Notes under the pieces: model-generated
Told to the model about the DNA's origin: nothing
Database searches by the model: none
What the model saw: the letters and a program-made list of their open reading frames with translations, nothing else
Position numbers and translations under genes: made by a program
Assembly (NCBI RefSeq): GCF_003148385.1
Contig: NZ_CP029463.1
Span: forward strand, 682,001-746,000
Source: Flavobacterium sediminis
Lineage (GTDB): Bacteria; Bacteroidota; Bacteroidia; Flavobacteriales; Flavobacteriaceae
Direction of reading: 5' to 3'
DNA: 64,000 nt
In this document: positions 17,042 through 26,373 of the stretch, piece after piece
Layout: every line of letters starts with the position of its first letter
Numbering within the stretch: the first letter of the stretch is position 1

Positions 17042-18367
17042 TCAGAAAAATTTATCGATTATTAACTGTACAATATCTTTACCAAATGTTAATGCCATCA
17101 ATGTTAGCAAGATAATCATTCCTGCTGTCTGAACATAGCCAGCTGCTTTATCACTTAATGTTTTTCCAGTAATCATTTCAGCAATAGTGAACAAGGCATG
17201 ACCTCCGTCTAATCCCGGAATAGGTAACAAGTTCATAAACGCTAAACCGATTGAAAATAATGCTGTGAAATTCCATATAAACTCCCAGTTCCATGTATCC
17301 GGTAATTGGCGTGCAATCCCCACCGGGCTTTTCACTTGTTTATAAGCTCCTGTAGCCGGTCTTAAAATCAATTTGAAACTTTTGACATTATATACTAATA
17401 AAGACCATGATTCTTTTATAGCAGCAGGTATCGCCTCAAAAAGACTCATTTTTTGTTCAATCACATAATCATCTTTTAAATACGTTCTAAACATAAAACC
17501 AAGTTTTCCAATAGAATCGGTTTTTGCTTTTAGTATTTCTTCTTTGTTATTTCTAATAAGAGTTATCGATACCGAATCATTTTTATAATGTCCCAATGTT
17601 GATGAAAACTCATCTGTAAATTTAAACTTATTCCCGTTTAAGGCAATAATAGAATCGCCTTTTTTCAGCCCAGCTTTTTCTGCTTGTGTATCAGCCCAAA
17701 CAGAATCAACAGTTGCTCCCTGCATACGAGGCGCTATAAAATTTCTCCCTTCTTTCGCTAAAATATCACCGATTTGCTCGTCTGTCAAGTTTAGGGTAAC
17801 CACTTCGCCGTTTCTATCTACTTTAACTTCGCTACTGAATAAAATATCCATTACCATGCGGCTAAAGTTGTCCTGAAATTTTCCGTCTACCGAAACAATT
17901 TTATCACCGTTCTTAAACCCTGCTTTTTGACCTACTTCTCCAAAAGCCAATCCGTTTTTCTGAATAACTTCCGTAGAAACGTACTTTTTACCAACCGTCG
18001 TATACATTACGGTATAAATGAACCAGGCTAAAAGAATATTTACAATAATACCTCCTAACATAATGATCAATCGTTGCCAAGCCGGTTTTGAACGAAACTC
18101 CCATGGTTGCGGTTCTTGTTTCATTTGTTCAGTATCCATACTTTCATCGATCATTCCGGCTAGTTTTACATATCCTCCTATAGGCAACCAACCGATCCCC
18201 CATTCTGTTTCTCCTATTTTCTTTTTAAATAAAGAAAAACCGGCATCCATAAAGAGATAAAATTTTTCTACTCTTACTTTAAACCATTTTGCTGTGATGT
18301 AATGACCAAACTCGTGAAGAATAACTAAAACCGATAAGATAAATACGATTTGTGCTAATTGAATCAT
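17042..18367 (-). CDS. rseP: RIP metalloprotease, site-2 protease RseP
   Basis: This 441-residue inner-membrane zinc protease cuts membrane-anchored proteins within the bilayer. The first membrane segment carries HEFGHYITAKWF near residue 18, and the third ligand lies in NLLPIPGLDGGH near 385. Two PDZ domains fill the periplasmic middle (about 130-210 and 215-290, with AGFKNGDKIVSVDGK and AGLKKGDSIIALNG). The tail has two more membrane segments. In Flavobacteria the likely clients are anti-sigma factors. None is encoded next to it, so the target is open. Confidence 0.95.
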   Translation of the reverse strand: MIQLAQIVFILSVLVILHEFGHYITAKWFKVRVEKFYLFMDAGFSLFKKKIGETEWGIGWLPIGGYVKLAGMIDESMDTEQMKQEPQPWEFRSKPAWQRLIIMLGGIIVNILLAWFIYTVMYTTVGKKYVSTEVIQKNGLAFGEVGQKAGFKNGDKIVSVDGKFQDNFSRMVMDILFSSEVKVDRNGEVVTLNLTDEQIGDILAKEGRNFIAPRMQGATVDSVWADTQAEKAGLKKGDSIIALNGNKFKFTDEFSSTLGHYKNDSVSITLIRNNKEEILKAKTDSIGKLGFMFRTYLKDDYVIEQKMSLFEAIPAAIKESWSLLVYNVKSFKLILRPATGAYKQVKSPVGIARQLPDTWNWEFIWNFTALFSIGLAFMNLLPIPGLDGGHALFTIAEMITGKTLSDKAAGYVQTAGMIILLTLMALTFGKDIVQLIIDKFF

Positions 18368-18395
18368 TTTATAATTTCATTTTTACTTAGAACGA

Positions 18396-18422
18396 CAAAA
18401 GTAAGGTTTTCACCTTACTTTT
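18396..18422 (-). terminator. Hairpin that also holds the rseP -7 box
   Basis: On the minus strand perfect 11-bp arms AAAAGTAAGGT and ACCTTACTTTT enclose a GAAA tetraloop and end in TTTTG. The hairpin follows the M1 peptidase stop by about 22 nt and so acts as its terminator. Its 3' arm contains TACTTTTG (18396-18403), a TAnnTTTG box 28 nt upstream of the rseP start, so terminator and promoter overlap. Confidence 0.6.
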
Positions 18423-18443
18423 TATCATTATTTTAGGGTTAGT

Positions 18444-20357
18444 CTATTTTTTTATCAATTTTTTATGAATTTCCCCTTCGCTTGTCTGCAGCTTCACGGC
18501 ATACATTCCGTCTGCCAATGCCGTTAGATCTATCTCAGACTGTTCGCTTTCCAAAACTTTTTGTCCCAAATCATTATAAATAGTCACATTCTGTAAAAGC
18601 ATTGAATTCGGCATCTTTATCGTCAAAACATCCTGTACAGGATTCGGGTACAATGTAATTGATTCATCAATTGTAAAAGAATCTGTTCCTAAAGTCGCTG
18701 TATTATTTCTGGAAATAATGTGGTAATTAGGGTCAAACTCAACATCTGAAACCACAAACGGGACAGCAACCACAAATTCTTGTCCGTTGTATGTATTATC
18801 GACAACTACATCCTGAATCTCTCCTCCGGCGCCTAACAACCGGATCTCTAAAGGCATTTCAAAATACGTCACAGAAGCAGTAGACTGGCTTTGATTTACT
18901 GTGATCTTTGCCTGACCGGCACCCCAGTTCTGAGCTGTAATTGTATAACTCGGATACCCCTGATTGTAGATCCAGTCATTAAAAAATTCTGTCAAACTAC
19001 TTCCGTAAACAGCTTCTAAATGAGATTGCAACTGAGGCGTGATCGCATACGCATAAGCCAAGTTAGCATCTGCCAAATAATTTTGCAAGGCTTGAAAGAA
19101 CAGGGCATCTCCCATTTTCCAACGCAACATGTGCAAAACCATTGCTCCTTTATTATAGCTTAATCTACCACTAAAAATCCTACTCACATTTGTTGCTTCA
19201 GTATCTGTTAAATATACTGCCCCATCGACCTGAGACGTAATATTACTAATTTTTGACGCTTTCCAAGAGACAAAATTAGTTACCCCGTCCAGGTTTTCAA
19301 CAATCAGACCTGATAAATATTCGGCAAAGCCTTCATTCAACCAGATATCTTTCCATGTTCCGCAAGTAATCTTATCTCCGAACCATTGATGGGCTAATTC
19401 ATGCGCAATCAAATTCCTTCCGAAACTCCCCATAAAAGAAACCGTAGTGTGTTCCATTCCTCCGCCCCAACCAAACTGAGCATGTCCGTATTTTTCATTC
19501 AAAAAAGGATAAGGTTCAAACAACGTTTCAAACACATTCATTATAGGCAAGGTTTCTGCTAATTGTGTCTGCGCCGTAGTGTAGTTTTCAGGATAAATAT
19601 AGTTCACAATCGGAAATGTCGTTCCGATCCCTGCCGTTTGTGTATAGATCTGATAATTAGTTACTGCAATTGCTACCAGATAAGCCGGAATAGGATGACC
19701 ATGATGAAAATGTGTCGTTTTTGTTCCGTTACCGTTATCCACAACCGATTGTTCTAAACCATTGGTCACACTCACATAAGTATCCGGTGCCGTAATATAC
19801 ACATCAATTGAATCCACTTTGTCGTTTAAATCTTGCTTACACGGCCACCAATCTCGAGCACCGAAAGGCTCTGAGAGTGTATAAATAACAGGTGTACCAC
19901 TATGAGTTGTTGCAGTAAAAGCCGCTTCGTCAGTGTCAGGCGCTCCCGAATAATTAATCGTAATTGTCGCCGATGTTCCGTTTATTATAGTTGTTGGTAA
20001 ATTAATTACCAGCTCTTCACTTACATTCTGAGTAAAGGTTAAAGGCACTCCTCCCAAAGTAACGCTACTGACTGTTAAAACATCAGTCAAGTCAAAAGTA
20101 ATACTGTTCATATCCTCTAAAGCAGTAAACGTAGTCGTTACCTGCCCGCTAATAAAATAAACAGCCGGATCTACGGAAAATCGTAATTCATGATAGGTTA
20201 TATCATAATTTTGAGTATTCGGATTAACTTGAAAATTCTGAATCGCAGCAGCAGATTTCATTTCTGCTTCTACCATTCGGTTAAATTCTTCCTGTTCCGT
20301 TTGAGCAAAAGCAACAAAGCCTAAAACAAGAAGCATTATTAAGTAAAGTTTTTTCAT
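18444..20357 (-). CDS. Secreted M1-family aminopeptidase with type IX (type A) sorting tail
   Basis: This 637-residue protein opens with a signal peptide cut after about residue 18 (VAFAQ). The M1 domain shows the substrate-recognition GGGMEHTTV near residue 297, the zinc site HELAHQWFGDK near 318 and the third ligand in WLNEGFAEYL about 20 residues on. It is shorter than a full-length M1 enzyme and lacks the large C-terminal helical domain. The last 80 or so residues (LYPNPVQDVLTIKMP to MYAVKLQT and KKLIKK) form the type A T9SS sorting domain, so the peptidase is exported by the type IX system to the surface or medium. Confidence 0.94.
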   Translation of the reverse strand: MKKLYLIMLLVLGFVAFAQTEQEEFNRMVEAEMKSAAAIQNFQVNPNTQNYDITYHELRFSVDPAVYFISGQVTTTFTALEDMNSITFDLTDVLTVSSVTLGGVPLTFTQNVSEELVINLPTTIINGTSATITINYSGAPDTDEAAFTATTHSGTPVIYTLSEPFGARDWWPCKQDLNDKVDSIDVYITAPDTYVSVTNGLEQSVVDNGNGTKTTHFHHGHPIPAYLVAIAVTNYQIYTQTAGIGTTFPIVNYIYPENYTTAQTQLAETLPIMNVFETLFEPYPFLNEKYGHAQFGWGGGMEHTTVSFMGSFGRNLIAHELAHQWFGDKITCGTWKDIWLNEGFAEYLSGLIVENLDGVTNFVSWKASKISNITSQVDGAVYLTDTEATNVSRIFSGRLSYNKGAMVLHMLRWKMGDALFFQALQNYLADANLAYAYAITPQLQSHLEAVYGSSLTEFFNDWIYNQGYPSYTITAQNWGAGQAKITVNQSQSTASVTYFEMPLEIRLLGAGGEIQDVVVDNTYNGQEFVVAVPFVVSDVEFDPNYHIISRNNTATLGTDSFTIDESITLYPNPVQDVLTIKMPNSMLLQNVTIYNDLGQKVLESEQSEIDLTALADGMYAVKLQTSEGEIHKKLIKK

Positions 20358-20468
20358 TTTTGGGAAATTTTAAGCTAATGTAGCCAAAAGCAATCATTTA
20401 TTAAAATTTTAATAATCAACTTGTTTAAAAATAAAGTATTTCGTTAACAAACTCCCGCTAAATTTCTT

Positions 20469-20476
20469 TAAATTTG
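20469..20476 (+). promoter_or_regulatory. -7 promoter box of serS
   Basis: TAAATTTG followed by C matches TAnnTTTG and lies 20 nt before the serS ATG. The -33 position reads TTTCG rather than TTTG. Confidence 0.5.
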
Positions 20477-20495
20477 CCACTTAAATTTTTTAATC

Positions 20496-21770
20496 ATGTT
20501 ACAGATAGCTTACATTAGAGAGAACAAGGAAGAAGTTATCAAACGTTTAGCCAAGAGAAACATGGATGCTAACGATTTGGTAAATTTAGTAGTAGATTTA
20601 GATGAAAAAAGAAGAACTACTCAGGTTGAATTAGACAACACTCTTGCCGAATCCAATAAGTTATCCAAAGAAATTGGCGAATTGATGCGAAGTGGCGAAA
20701 AAGCCCAAGCAGAAACATTAAAAGAAAAAACAGCTCAGTTAAAAGAAAAAAGTAAAGAACTCAGCGATATTTTAAACGAAGTAGCTGCATCTTTACAAGA
20801 AGAACTATACAAGTTACCGAACGTTCCGAATGAAATTGTTCCGGAAGGCAAAACAGCTGATGACAATTTGAACGTATACCAGGACGGAGAAATTCCGAAT
20901 CTGTTTGAAGGCGCTTTACCACACTGGGAATTGGCAAAAAAATACGACATCATCGATTTTGACCTCGGTGCTAAAATTACCGGTGCCGGTTTTCCGGTGT
21001 ACAAAGGTAAAGGAGCTCGTTTACAACGTGCTTTAATCAATTATTTTTTAGATAAAAACACAGCAGCCGGTTATCAGGAAACTCAGGTTCCGCATTTAGT
21101 AAATGAAGCTTCAGGTTACGGAACCGGACAATTACCGGATAAAGAAGGACAAATGTATGTAGTAAATGAAGAACAACCTTTGTTTTTGATCCCTACAGCA
21201 GAAGTCCCGGTAACTAATTTATACCGTGATGTTTTGTTAAACGAAAATGACCTACCGGTTCTTTGTACCGGTTACACTCCTTGTTTCCGTAGAGAAGCAG
21301 GTTCTTACGGTGCACACGTAAGAGGTTTAAATCGTTTGCACCAATTTGATAAAGTGGAAATTGTTCGCATTGAACATCCTGACAAATCATACGAAGCTCT
21401 TGACGGAATGGTGGAACACGTTAAAGATATTCTTCAAGAATTAAAATTACCGTTCCGTATTTTAAGACTTTGCGGTGGCGATATGGGATTCACTTCTGCT
21501 TTAACGTATGACTTTGAAGTGTTTTCAACAGCGCAGGATCGTTGGTTAGAGATTTCATCTGTTTCTAACTTTGAAACGTTTCAAGCCAATCGTTTGAAAT
21601 TGCGATTCAAAGACAAAGAAGGTAAGAATCTACTGGCTCACACCTTAAACGGAAGCTCATTAGCTTTACCGCGCGTACTTGCAGGAATCTTAGAAAATTA
21701 TCAAACACCTGAAGGAATTGTAATTCCGGAGGTATTAAGACCTTACACCGGATTTGACATTATTGACTAA
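20496..21770 (+). CDS. serS: Seryl-tRNA synthetase
   Basis: This 424-residue class II aminoacyl-tRNA synthetase charges tRNA-Ser in the cytoplasm. The N-terminal long coiled-coil arm covers about 25-110 (rich in EKTAQLKEKSKEL). The catalytic core includes motif 2 with CTGYTPCFRREAGSYG near residue 250 and motif 3 near 380 with NGSSLALPRVLAGILENYQ. The length is standard. A -7 box lies just upstream and a strong hairpin follows, so it is a single-gene unit. Confidence 0.98.
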   Translation: MLQIAYIRENKEEVIKRLAKRNMDANDLVNLVVDLDEKRRTTQVELDNTLAESNKLSKEIGELMRSGEKAQAETLKEKTAQLKEKSKELSDILNEVAASLQEELYKLPNVPNEIVPEGKTADDNLNVYQDGEIPNLFEGALPHWELAKKYDIIDFDLGAKITGAGFPVYKGKGARLQRALINYFLDKNTAAGYQETQVPHLVNEASGYGTGQLPDKEGQMYVVNEEQPLFLIPTAEVPVTNLYRDVLLNENDLPVLCTGYTPCFRREAGSYGAHVRGLNRLHQFDKVEIVRIEHPDKSYEALDGMVEHVKDILQELKLPFRILRLCGGDMGFTSALTYDFEVFSTAQDRWLEISSVSNFETFQANRLKLRFKDKEGKNLLAHTLNGSSLALPRVLAGILENYQTPEGIVIPEVLRPYTGFDIID

Positions 21771-21789
21771 GCGTTAATCTTATACAAAC

Positions 21790-21835
21790 AATGCACTATT
21801 TTAACACAAATATGTTAACTTAGTGCATTATTTAT
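21790..21835 (+). terminator. Long two-part hairpin after serS
   Basis: The outer arms AATGCACTA (21790-21798) and TAGTGCATT (21821-21829) and the inner arms TTAACA (21801-21806) and TGTTAA (21813-21818) form one nearly continuous stem. T-rich DNA follows, ending just before the next start. Confidence 0.7.
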
Positions 21836-21841
21836 TTTAGT

Positions 21842-23623
21842 ATGCAAAAAGCCATTTTCACTTTCTTCCTTTTGTTTCAGTTGGTTGCCTTTTCCCAAAA
21901 CGATCAATTGGCTTTAGATTATTTTGAGAAAGGCGAATTCGACAAAGCGCTTACGTTACTGGAACCTTTAGCCGAAAAACAACCTTCAAACAGCTTTTAT
22001 TTTGACAAAGTTCTTTTTTGCTATCAGCAATTGCAACAATATGACAAAGCCGGCGAATTAATTGCTAAAAGAAGTAAAAGATACTTTCAACCGTATTTAT
22101 TTATTGAAGAAGGATACAACTGGCAACTTCAGAAACAGGAAAACAAAGCACATAAAAAATACGAAGAAGCCTTAAAGTCCATCGAAGACAATCCTAATTA
22201 TGCCTACCAGATAGGAAGTGCATTTGATAAAAAAGTTCTACCGGAATGGGCTTTAAAAGCCTATCAAAAAGGTCAGGAATTAAATCCGAACTTAAATTTT
22301 GACTATCAGATCGCATTACTTTACGGACAAATGGGACAACTGGATGAGATGACAAATAAATTACTGGACTATGCTTATCATAAAAAAGAAAGTGCTGTTC
22401 AGGTACAAAGCTATCTGACTCGTTTTTTGATCGATGAAGCAAACGAATCTTTCAGCAATAGCTTAAAAAAGGCACTTATTATCCGTACACAAAAAAATCC
22501 GGATATTTTCTGGAATGAATTTTTAAGCTGGTATTATGTTCAGCAAAAAGATTACGGAAAAGCATTTATTCAGGAAAAAGCCGTTTTTAAAAGAGATCCG
22601 GAATCCTTATACAATATCATTTCATTGGCTAAAATGGCTGTTGAAGATCAACAAACAACAGAAGCTACTTCAATGTTCGAGTTTATCTTGGCAAATACCC
22701 AAAATACCTCTTTACAGGTTGAAGCCGAGCATTTTTTAATGCAATCTAAAATTGATTCTGCCGATAAAAAGGAATATCCTGCTCTTGCCGAAGAGATGGA
22801 CTTACTACTTAAAAAATACGGTTTTACACCTTACACTTTAGACCTGCAAATTCTGACTGCTCATTTTGAAACTTTTTACAGAAATGATGCTTCGTCCGGA
22901 ATTGCTCTTCTGCAAAAGTCGTTGGAATTACCTTTGAACACCAGACAGTCTTCTAAAATTAAAATGGAGTTAGCCGATATTTTCTTATATGACGAGAAAT
23001 TCAATCAGGCTATTTTGTATTACGCACAAATTGAAGACAATTTAAAGAATGACGAAATGGCTCATCAGGCCAGTATGAAAATGGCAAAAGCCAATTATTA
23101 TAAGAAAGATTTTGACTGGGCATTGCAAAATGTAAAAATGTTAAAACAATCACCAAGCTTATTAATTGCTAATGATGCATTGGAACTATTCCTGCTCATT
23201 CAGGACAACTCTTCCACAGAAGACAGCACTCACATTGCATTACAAGCTTTTTCAGAAGCTGACCTCAAATTATATCAAAACAAAAAAGCCGACGCTCTAC
23301 AAGGTTTTCAACAAATTTTAGAACGGCACAAAGGAGAAGAAATCGAAGGAGCAACCTTGATGAAAATCGGACAGATTTATCAGGACTTTAAAAATTACGA
23401 CAAAGCTTTAGTTTATTACAATACTATCTTAACAGAGCACAAAGACGGGGTTTATATAGACGAAGCTTTATTTTTCTCCGCAGAAATTTATAATAAATTC
23501 CTAAGCGATCCCGAACAGGCAAAAGCATTTTACGAAAAAATAATTTTTGAGCATCAGGACAGCATTTATTATACTGATGCCAGACGACAGTATAGAATTT
23601 TAAGAGGTGATACTAATATTTAG
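21842..23623 (+). CDS. Tetratricopeptide-repeat protein with signal peptide
   Basis: This 593-residue protein begins with a signal peptide (VAFSQ cleavage near residue 19) and consists almost entirely of TPR-like helical pairs. Examples are ALDYFEKGEFDKALTLLEPLAEKQP, YDKAGELIAKR and, near the end, YQDFKNYDKALVYYNTILTEHKDG. It is probably periplasmic and a scaffold for protein contacts, and the partner is unknown. The C-terminal repeats resemble YbgF/BamD-type modules. It starts a run of same-strand genes through DUF4286, rsmA and mgtE with short gaps (9-34 nt), so they may be co-transcribed. Confidence 0.85.
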   Translation: MQKAIFTFFLLFQLVAFSQNDQLALDYFEKGEFDKALTLLEPLAEKQPSNSFYFDKVLFCYQQLQQYDKAGELIAKRSKRYFQPYLFIEEGYNWQLQKQENKAHKKYEEALKSIEDNPNYAYQIGSAFDKKVLPEWALKAYQKGQELNPNLNFDYQIALLYGQMGQLDEMTNKLLDYAYHKKESAVQVQSYLTRFLIDEANESFSNSLKKALIIRTQKNPDIFWNEFLSWYYVQQKDYGKAFIQEKAVFKRDPESLYNIISLAKMAVEDQQTTEATSMFEFILANTQNTSLQVEAEHFLMQSKIDSADKKEYPALAEEMDLLLKKYGFTPYTLDLQILTAHFETFYRNDASSGIALLQKSLELPLNTRQSSKIKMELADIFLYDEKFNQAILYYAQIEDNLKNDEMAHQASMKMAKANYYKKDFDWALQNVKMLKQSPSLLIANDALELFLLIQDNSSTEDSTHIALQAFSEADLKLYQNKKADALQGFQQILERHKGEEIEGATLMKIGQIYQDFKNYDKALVYYNTILTEHKDGVYIDEALFFSAEIYNKFLSDPEQAKAFYEKIIFEHQDSIYYTDARRQYRILRGDTNI

Positions 23624-23632
23624 CAAAACAAT

Positions 23633-23959
23633 ATGATTATATACAACGTTACTATCAATATAGACGAAACCGTACACCACCAATGGTTAGACTGGATGAA
23701 AAACAAGCATATTCAAGATGTTTTGGCAACCGGTTTATTCACCAATGCCAGAATGGTTAAAGTCTTAGTGGAAGAAGAAATGGGCGGAACTACCTACTCT
23801 ATTCAATATTTTTGTCCAACCAGAGAGAATCTGGATCTTTATTACAAAGAACACGCTCCGAGATTGCGTCAGGAAGGTTTTGAACTTTTCGGTGACAAAA
23901 TGTTGTCTTTCAGAACAGAGTTGGAAGTCATGAACGAATTTTTCTCTGAAAGCAACTAA
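23633..23959 (+). CDS. DUF4286-family protein
   Basis: This 108-residue protein has the DUF4286 pattern of a ferredoxin-like fold: MIIYNVTINIDETVHHQWLDWMK at the start, then HIQDVLATGLFTNARM and YKEHAPRLRQEGFELFGDK. It has no signal peptide or membrane segment. Proteins of this family sit next to rsmA or TPR genes in many Bacteroidota, and no biochemical role is established that I know of. It is 9 nt after the TPR gene and 34 nt before rsmA. Confidence 0.85.
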   Translation: MIIYNVTINIDETVHHQWLDWMKNKHIQDVLATGLFTNARMVKVLVEEEMGGTTYSIQYFCPTRENLDLYYKEHAPRLRQEGFELFGDKMLSFRTELEVMNEFFSESN

Positions 23960-23993
23960 AAAAACTTCCTTTATTCACCATTAAACAAAATAA

Positions 23994-24773
23994 ATGGACA
24001 AAGTCAGAGCCAAAAAGCACCTTGGGCAACATTTTTTGACAGATGAAAATATAGCCAAAAACATAGCCGACACGCTTACATTAAACGGGTATCAAAAAGT
24101 ATTGGAGATAGGTCCTGGTATGGGTGTATTAACAAAATATTTGTTAGAAAAGCCTATAGAAACTTTTGTTATTGAGATCGATACGGAATCTGTAACGTAC
24201 TTAGAAACACACTACCCTAAATTGCAAGGGCATATCATTTCTAAGGATTTCCTGAAGTATAATATTAATGAAGTTTTCCAGAACGAACCTTTTGCTATCA
24301 TAGGGAATTATCCATATAACATTTCTTCCCAAATTGTTTTCAGAACATTGGAAATGCGCGATCAGATCCCTGAATTTTCAGGAATGTTCCAAAAAGAGGT
24401 TGCCGAACGCATTTGCGAAAAAGCAGGCAGTAAGACTTACGGCATTCTTTCGGTATTGACTCAGGCTTTTTACGAGGCAGACTATTTATTCACCGTACCG
24501 GAACATGTTTTTAATCCGCCTCCGAAAGTAAAATCAGGTGTTTTACGTTTGATCCGTAAAGAAAATTATCATTTACCTTGTGATGAAAAATTATTTTTCT
24601 CTGTAGTTAAACAAGCCTTTAACCAAAGAAGAAAAACACTTCGAAACAGCTTAAAAAGCTTTATTAATTCTGATAATTTAAAAGAAGATAGTATCTTTGA
24701 CCTGCGCCCGGAGCAACTTCCGGTGGAACAATTCATTGAACTCACTCAAAAAATAGCTGCCTATGGAGTTTAA
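23994..24773 (+). CDS. rsmA: 16S rRNA (adenine1518-N6/adenine1519-N6) dimethyltransferase
   Basis: This 259-residue KsgA-type enzyme dimethylates two adjacent adenines in the 3' end of 16S rRNA. The SAM site is seen in [12 protein letters not shown] near residue 9 and [17 protein letters not shown] near 37. The catalytic [10 protein letters not shown] lies near 104, and a C-terminal RNA-binding part has [13 protein letters not shown]. The last 11 nt overlap the mgtE start, suggesting coupled translation. Confidence 0.97.
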   Translation: MDKVRAKKHLGQHFLTDENIAKNIADTLTLNGYQKVLEIGPGMGVLTKYLLEKPIETFVIEIDTESVTYLETHYPKLQGHIISKDFLKYNINEVFQNEPFAIIGNYPYNISSQIVFRTLEMRDQIPEFSGMFQKEVAERICEKAGSKTYGILSVLTQAFYEADYLFTVPEHVFNPPPKVKSGVLRLIRKENYHLPCDEKLFFSVVKQAFNQRRKTLRNSLKSFINSDNLKEDSIFDLRPEQLPVEQFIELTQKIAAYGV

Positions 24774-26115
24774 AATCAGCAGAGAGCTTATTCACGAACT
24801 TGAAGTTTTAATTCAAGAAAATAAAGAGCAGGAAGTTTTTCACTTGCTTAAAGATATGCACTATGCTGATGTCGCCGAAATCATGGAAGAACTGGATGAT
24901 TATGGCGCTATTTATGTTTTCAACACTTTAGATTCTGAAAAAACAGCCGAGATCTTACTGGAACTTGACGAAGAAGTAAGGATTAAAATTCTGAAAAGCC
25001 TTTCGGCTAAAGAGATTGCTGATGAGCTGGACGAATTAGACACTGACGATGCCGCCGATATCATTGCTGAATTACCTCAGGAGAAAAAAGAACAGGTAAT
25101 ATCAGAGCTGGAGGATGTTGAACATGCTAAAGATATTGTTGACTTATTACGCTATGACGAAGATTCTGCCGGCGGATTGATGGCAAAGGAACTCGTAAAA
25201 GTCAATGAAAACTGGAATGTTCTGACTTGTGTAAAAGAGATGCGCGCTCAGGCAGAAAATGTTACCCGAGTACATTCGATCTATGTCGTAGATGATGAAG
25301 GTCGCTTAAAAGGCCGCCTTTCCTTAAAAGATTTACTAACCACTTCTACTAAAACACCTATCAGCGAGGTATACATTCCCAAAGTAGACTATGTTAAAGT
25401 GGATACTGAAGGTGTGGAAGTTGCCCGTATTATGCAAAAATATGACTTGGAAGCTATCCCTGTAGTTGATGAATTGGGACGATTAGTAGGACGCATTACC
25501 ATTGATGACATTGTAGACGTTATCAAGGAAGAAGCTGATAAAGATTACCAATTAGCTGCGGGTATCTCACAAGACGTAGAAGCTGATGATAGCATTTTAG
25601 AGTTAACCAAAGCACGCTTACCATGGTTGGTTCTGGCTTTATCCGGAAGTTTTATAGCCGTTAAGATTGCCAGTACTTTTCAGGGAGCAATGAATGATTT
25701 TCCGGTAGTATTCTTCTTTACGCCGCTTATTGCTGCCATGGCCGGAAATGTAGGCGTTCAATCTTCTGCCATCATTGTTCAAGGTTTGGCCAACAATTCT
25801 TTGAGTGGCTCCCTTTGGAAACGTTTAATTAAAGAGTTGCTTCTGAGTTTATTGAATGGTCTTTTTTTAGCTGTTTTATTACTAATAGGTAGTCATTTTA
25901 TTATCGGGGTCGATTATCTAGTTGGTTTTACAGTAGCTATTTCATTAGTTTCCGTCATTATTTTAGCAGCATTAATCGGGACTTTTATTCCGATAACGTT
26001 AAACCGCTTCGGCATTGATCCGGCTTTAGCTACCGGACCGTTTATTACCACAAGCAACGATATTTTCGGGATCTTGATCTACTTTTCCATTGCTAAAATC
26101 ATTTTAGGTTTTTAA
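24763..26115 (+). CDS. mgtE: MgtE magnesium transporter
   Basis: This 450-residue protein has the full MgtE order. First is an N-terminal helical Mg2+-sensing domain (about 1-135, with [20 protein letters not shown]). Next come two CBS domains (about 140-260), a plug helix and five C-terminal membrane segments starting near [13 protein letters not shown], with the pore sequence [11 protein letters not shown]. It imports Mg2+ through a gated channel in the inner membrane. It overlaps rsmA, and a DUF4010/MgtC-like gene lies downstream on the other strand. Confidence 0.97.
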   Translation: MEFKISRELIHELEVLIQENKEQEVFHLLKDMHYADVAEIMEELDDYGAIYVFNTLDSEKTAEILLELDEEVRIKILKSLSAKEIADELDELDTDDAADIIAELPQEKKEQVISELEDVEHAKDIVDLLRYDEDSAGGLMAKELVKVNENWNVLTCVKEMRAQAENVTRVHSIYVVDDEGRLKGRLSLKDLLTTSTKTPISEVYIPKVDYVKVDTEGVEVARIMQKYDLEAIPVVDELGRLVGRITIDDIVDVIKEEADKDYQLAAGISQDVEADDSILELTKARLPWLVLALSGSFIAVKIASTFQGAMNDFPVVFFFTPLIAAMAGNVGVQSSAIIVQGLANNSLSGSLWKRLIKELLLSLLNGLFLAVLLLIGSHFIIGVDYLVGFTVAISLVSVIILAALIGTFIPITLNRFGIDPALATGPFITTSNDIFGILIYFSIAKIILGF

Positions 26116-26124
26116 ACTTTAATT

Positions 26125-26373
26125 ATGAACAGAAAAATAAAATTAATCTGGGATTTCAGAGGTCCGGCTGCCGCCAAAACTGCCGAACATCACGATATTC
26201 ACCTAAAAGAGTTTCTGGAACAAGAGAAGTACAGCTTACAAATTACCGGTTTTGAGATTATAAATGACATGTATGCGACCGCTTTTCTGGTAGTTGAAGA
26301 AAAAGATATGATCACATTCCGAGATAGTTTAAAACCACACAGGGGTGAGGTTTATATTGAACCAGAGGCATAA
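26125..26373 (+). CDS. Small conserved hypothetical protein
   Basis: This 82-residue soluble protein opens with KLIWDFRGPAAAKTAEHHDIHLKEFL and ends in a mixed strand/helix segment, possibly a ferredoxin-like fold. I do not recognise a named domain. It follows mgtE by 9 nt, so it is probably in the same transcript. Its stop abuts the stop of the convergent DUF4010 gene with no base between. A link to magnesium is only suggested by position. Confidence 0.7.
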   Translation: MNRKIKLIWDFRGPAAAKTAEHHDIHLKEFLEQEKYSLQITGFEIINDMYATAFLVVEEKDMITFRDSLKPHRGEVYIEPEA

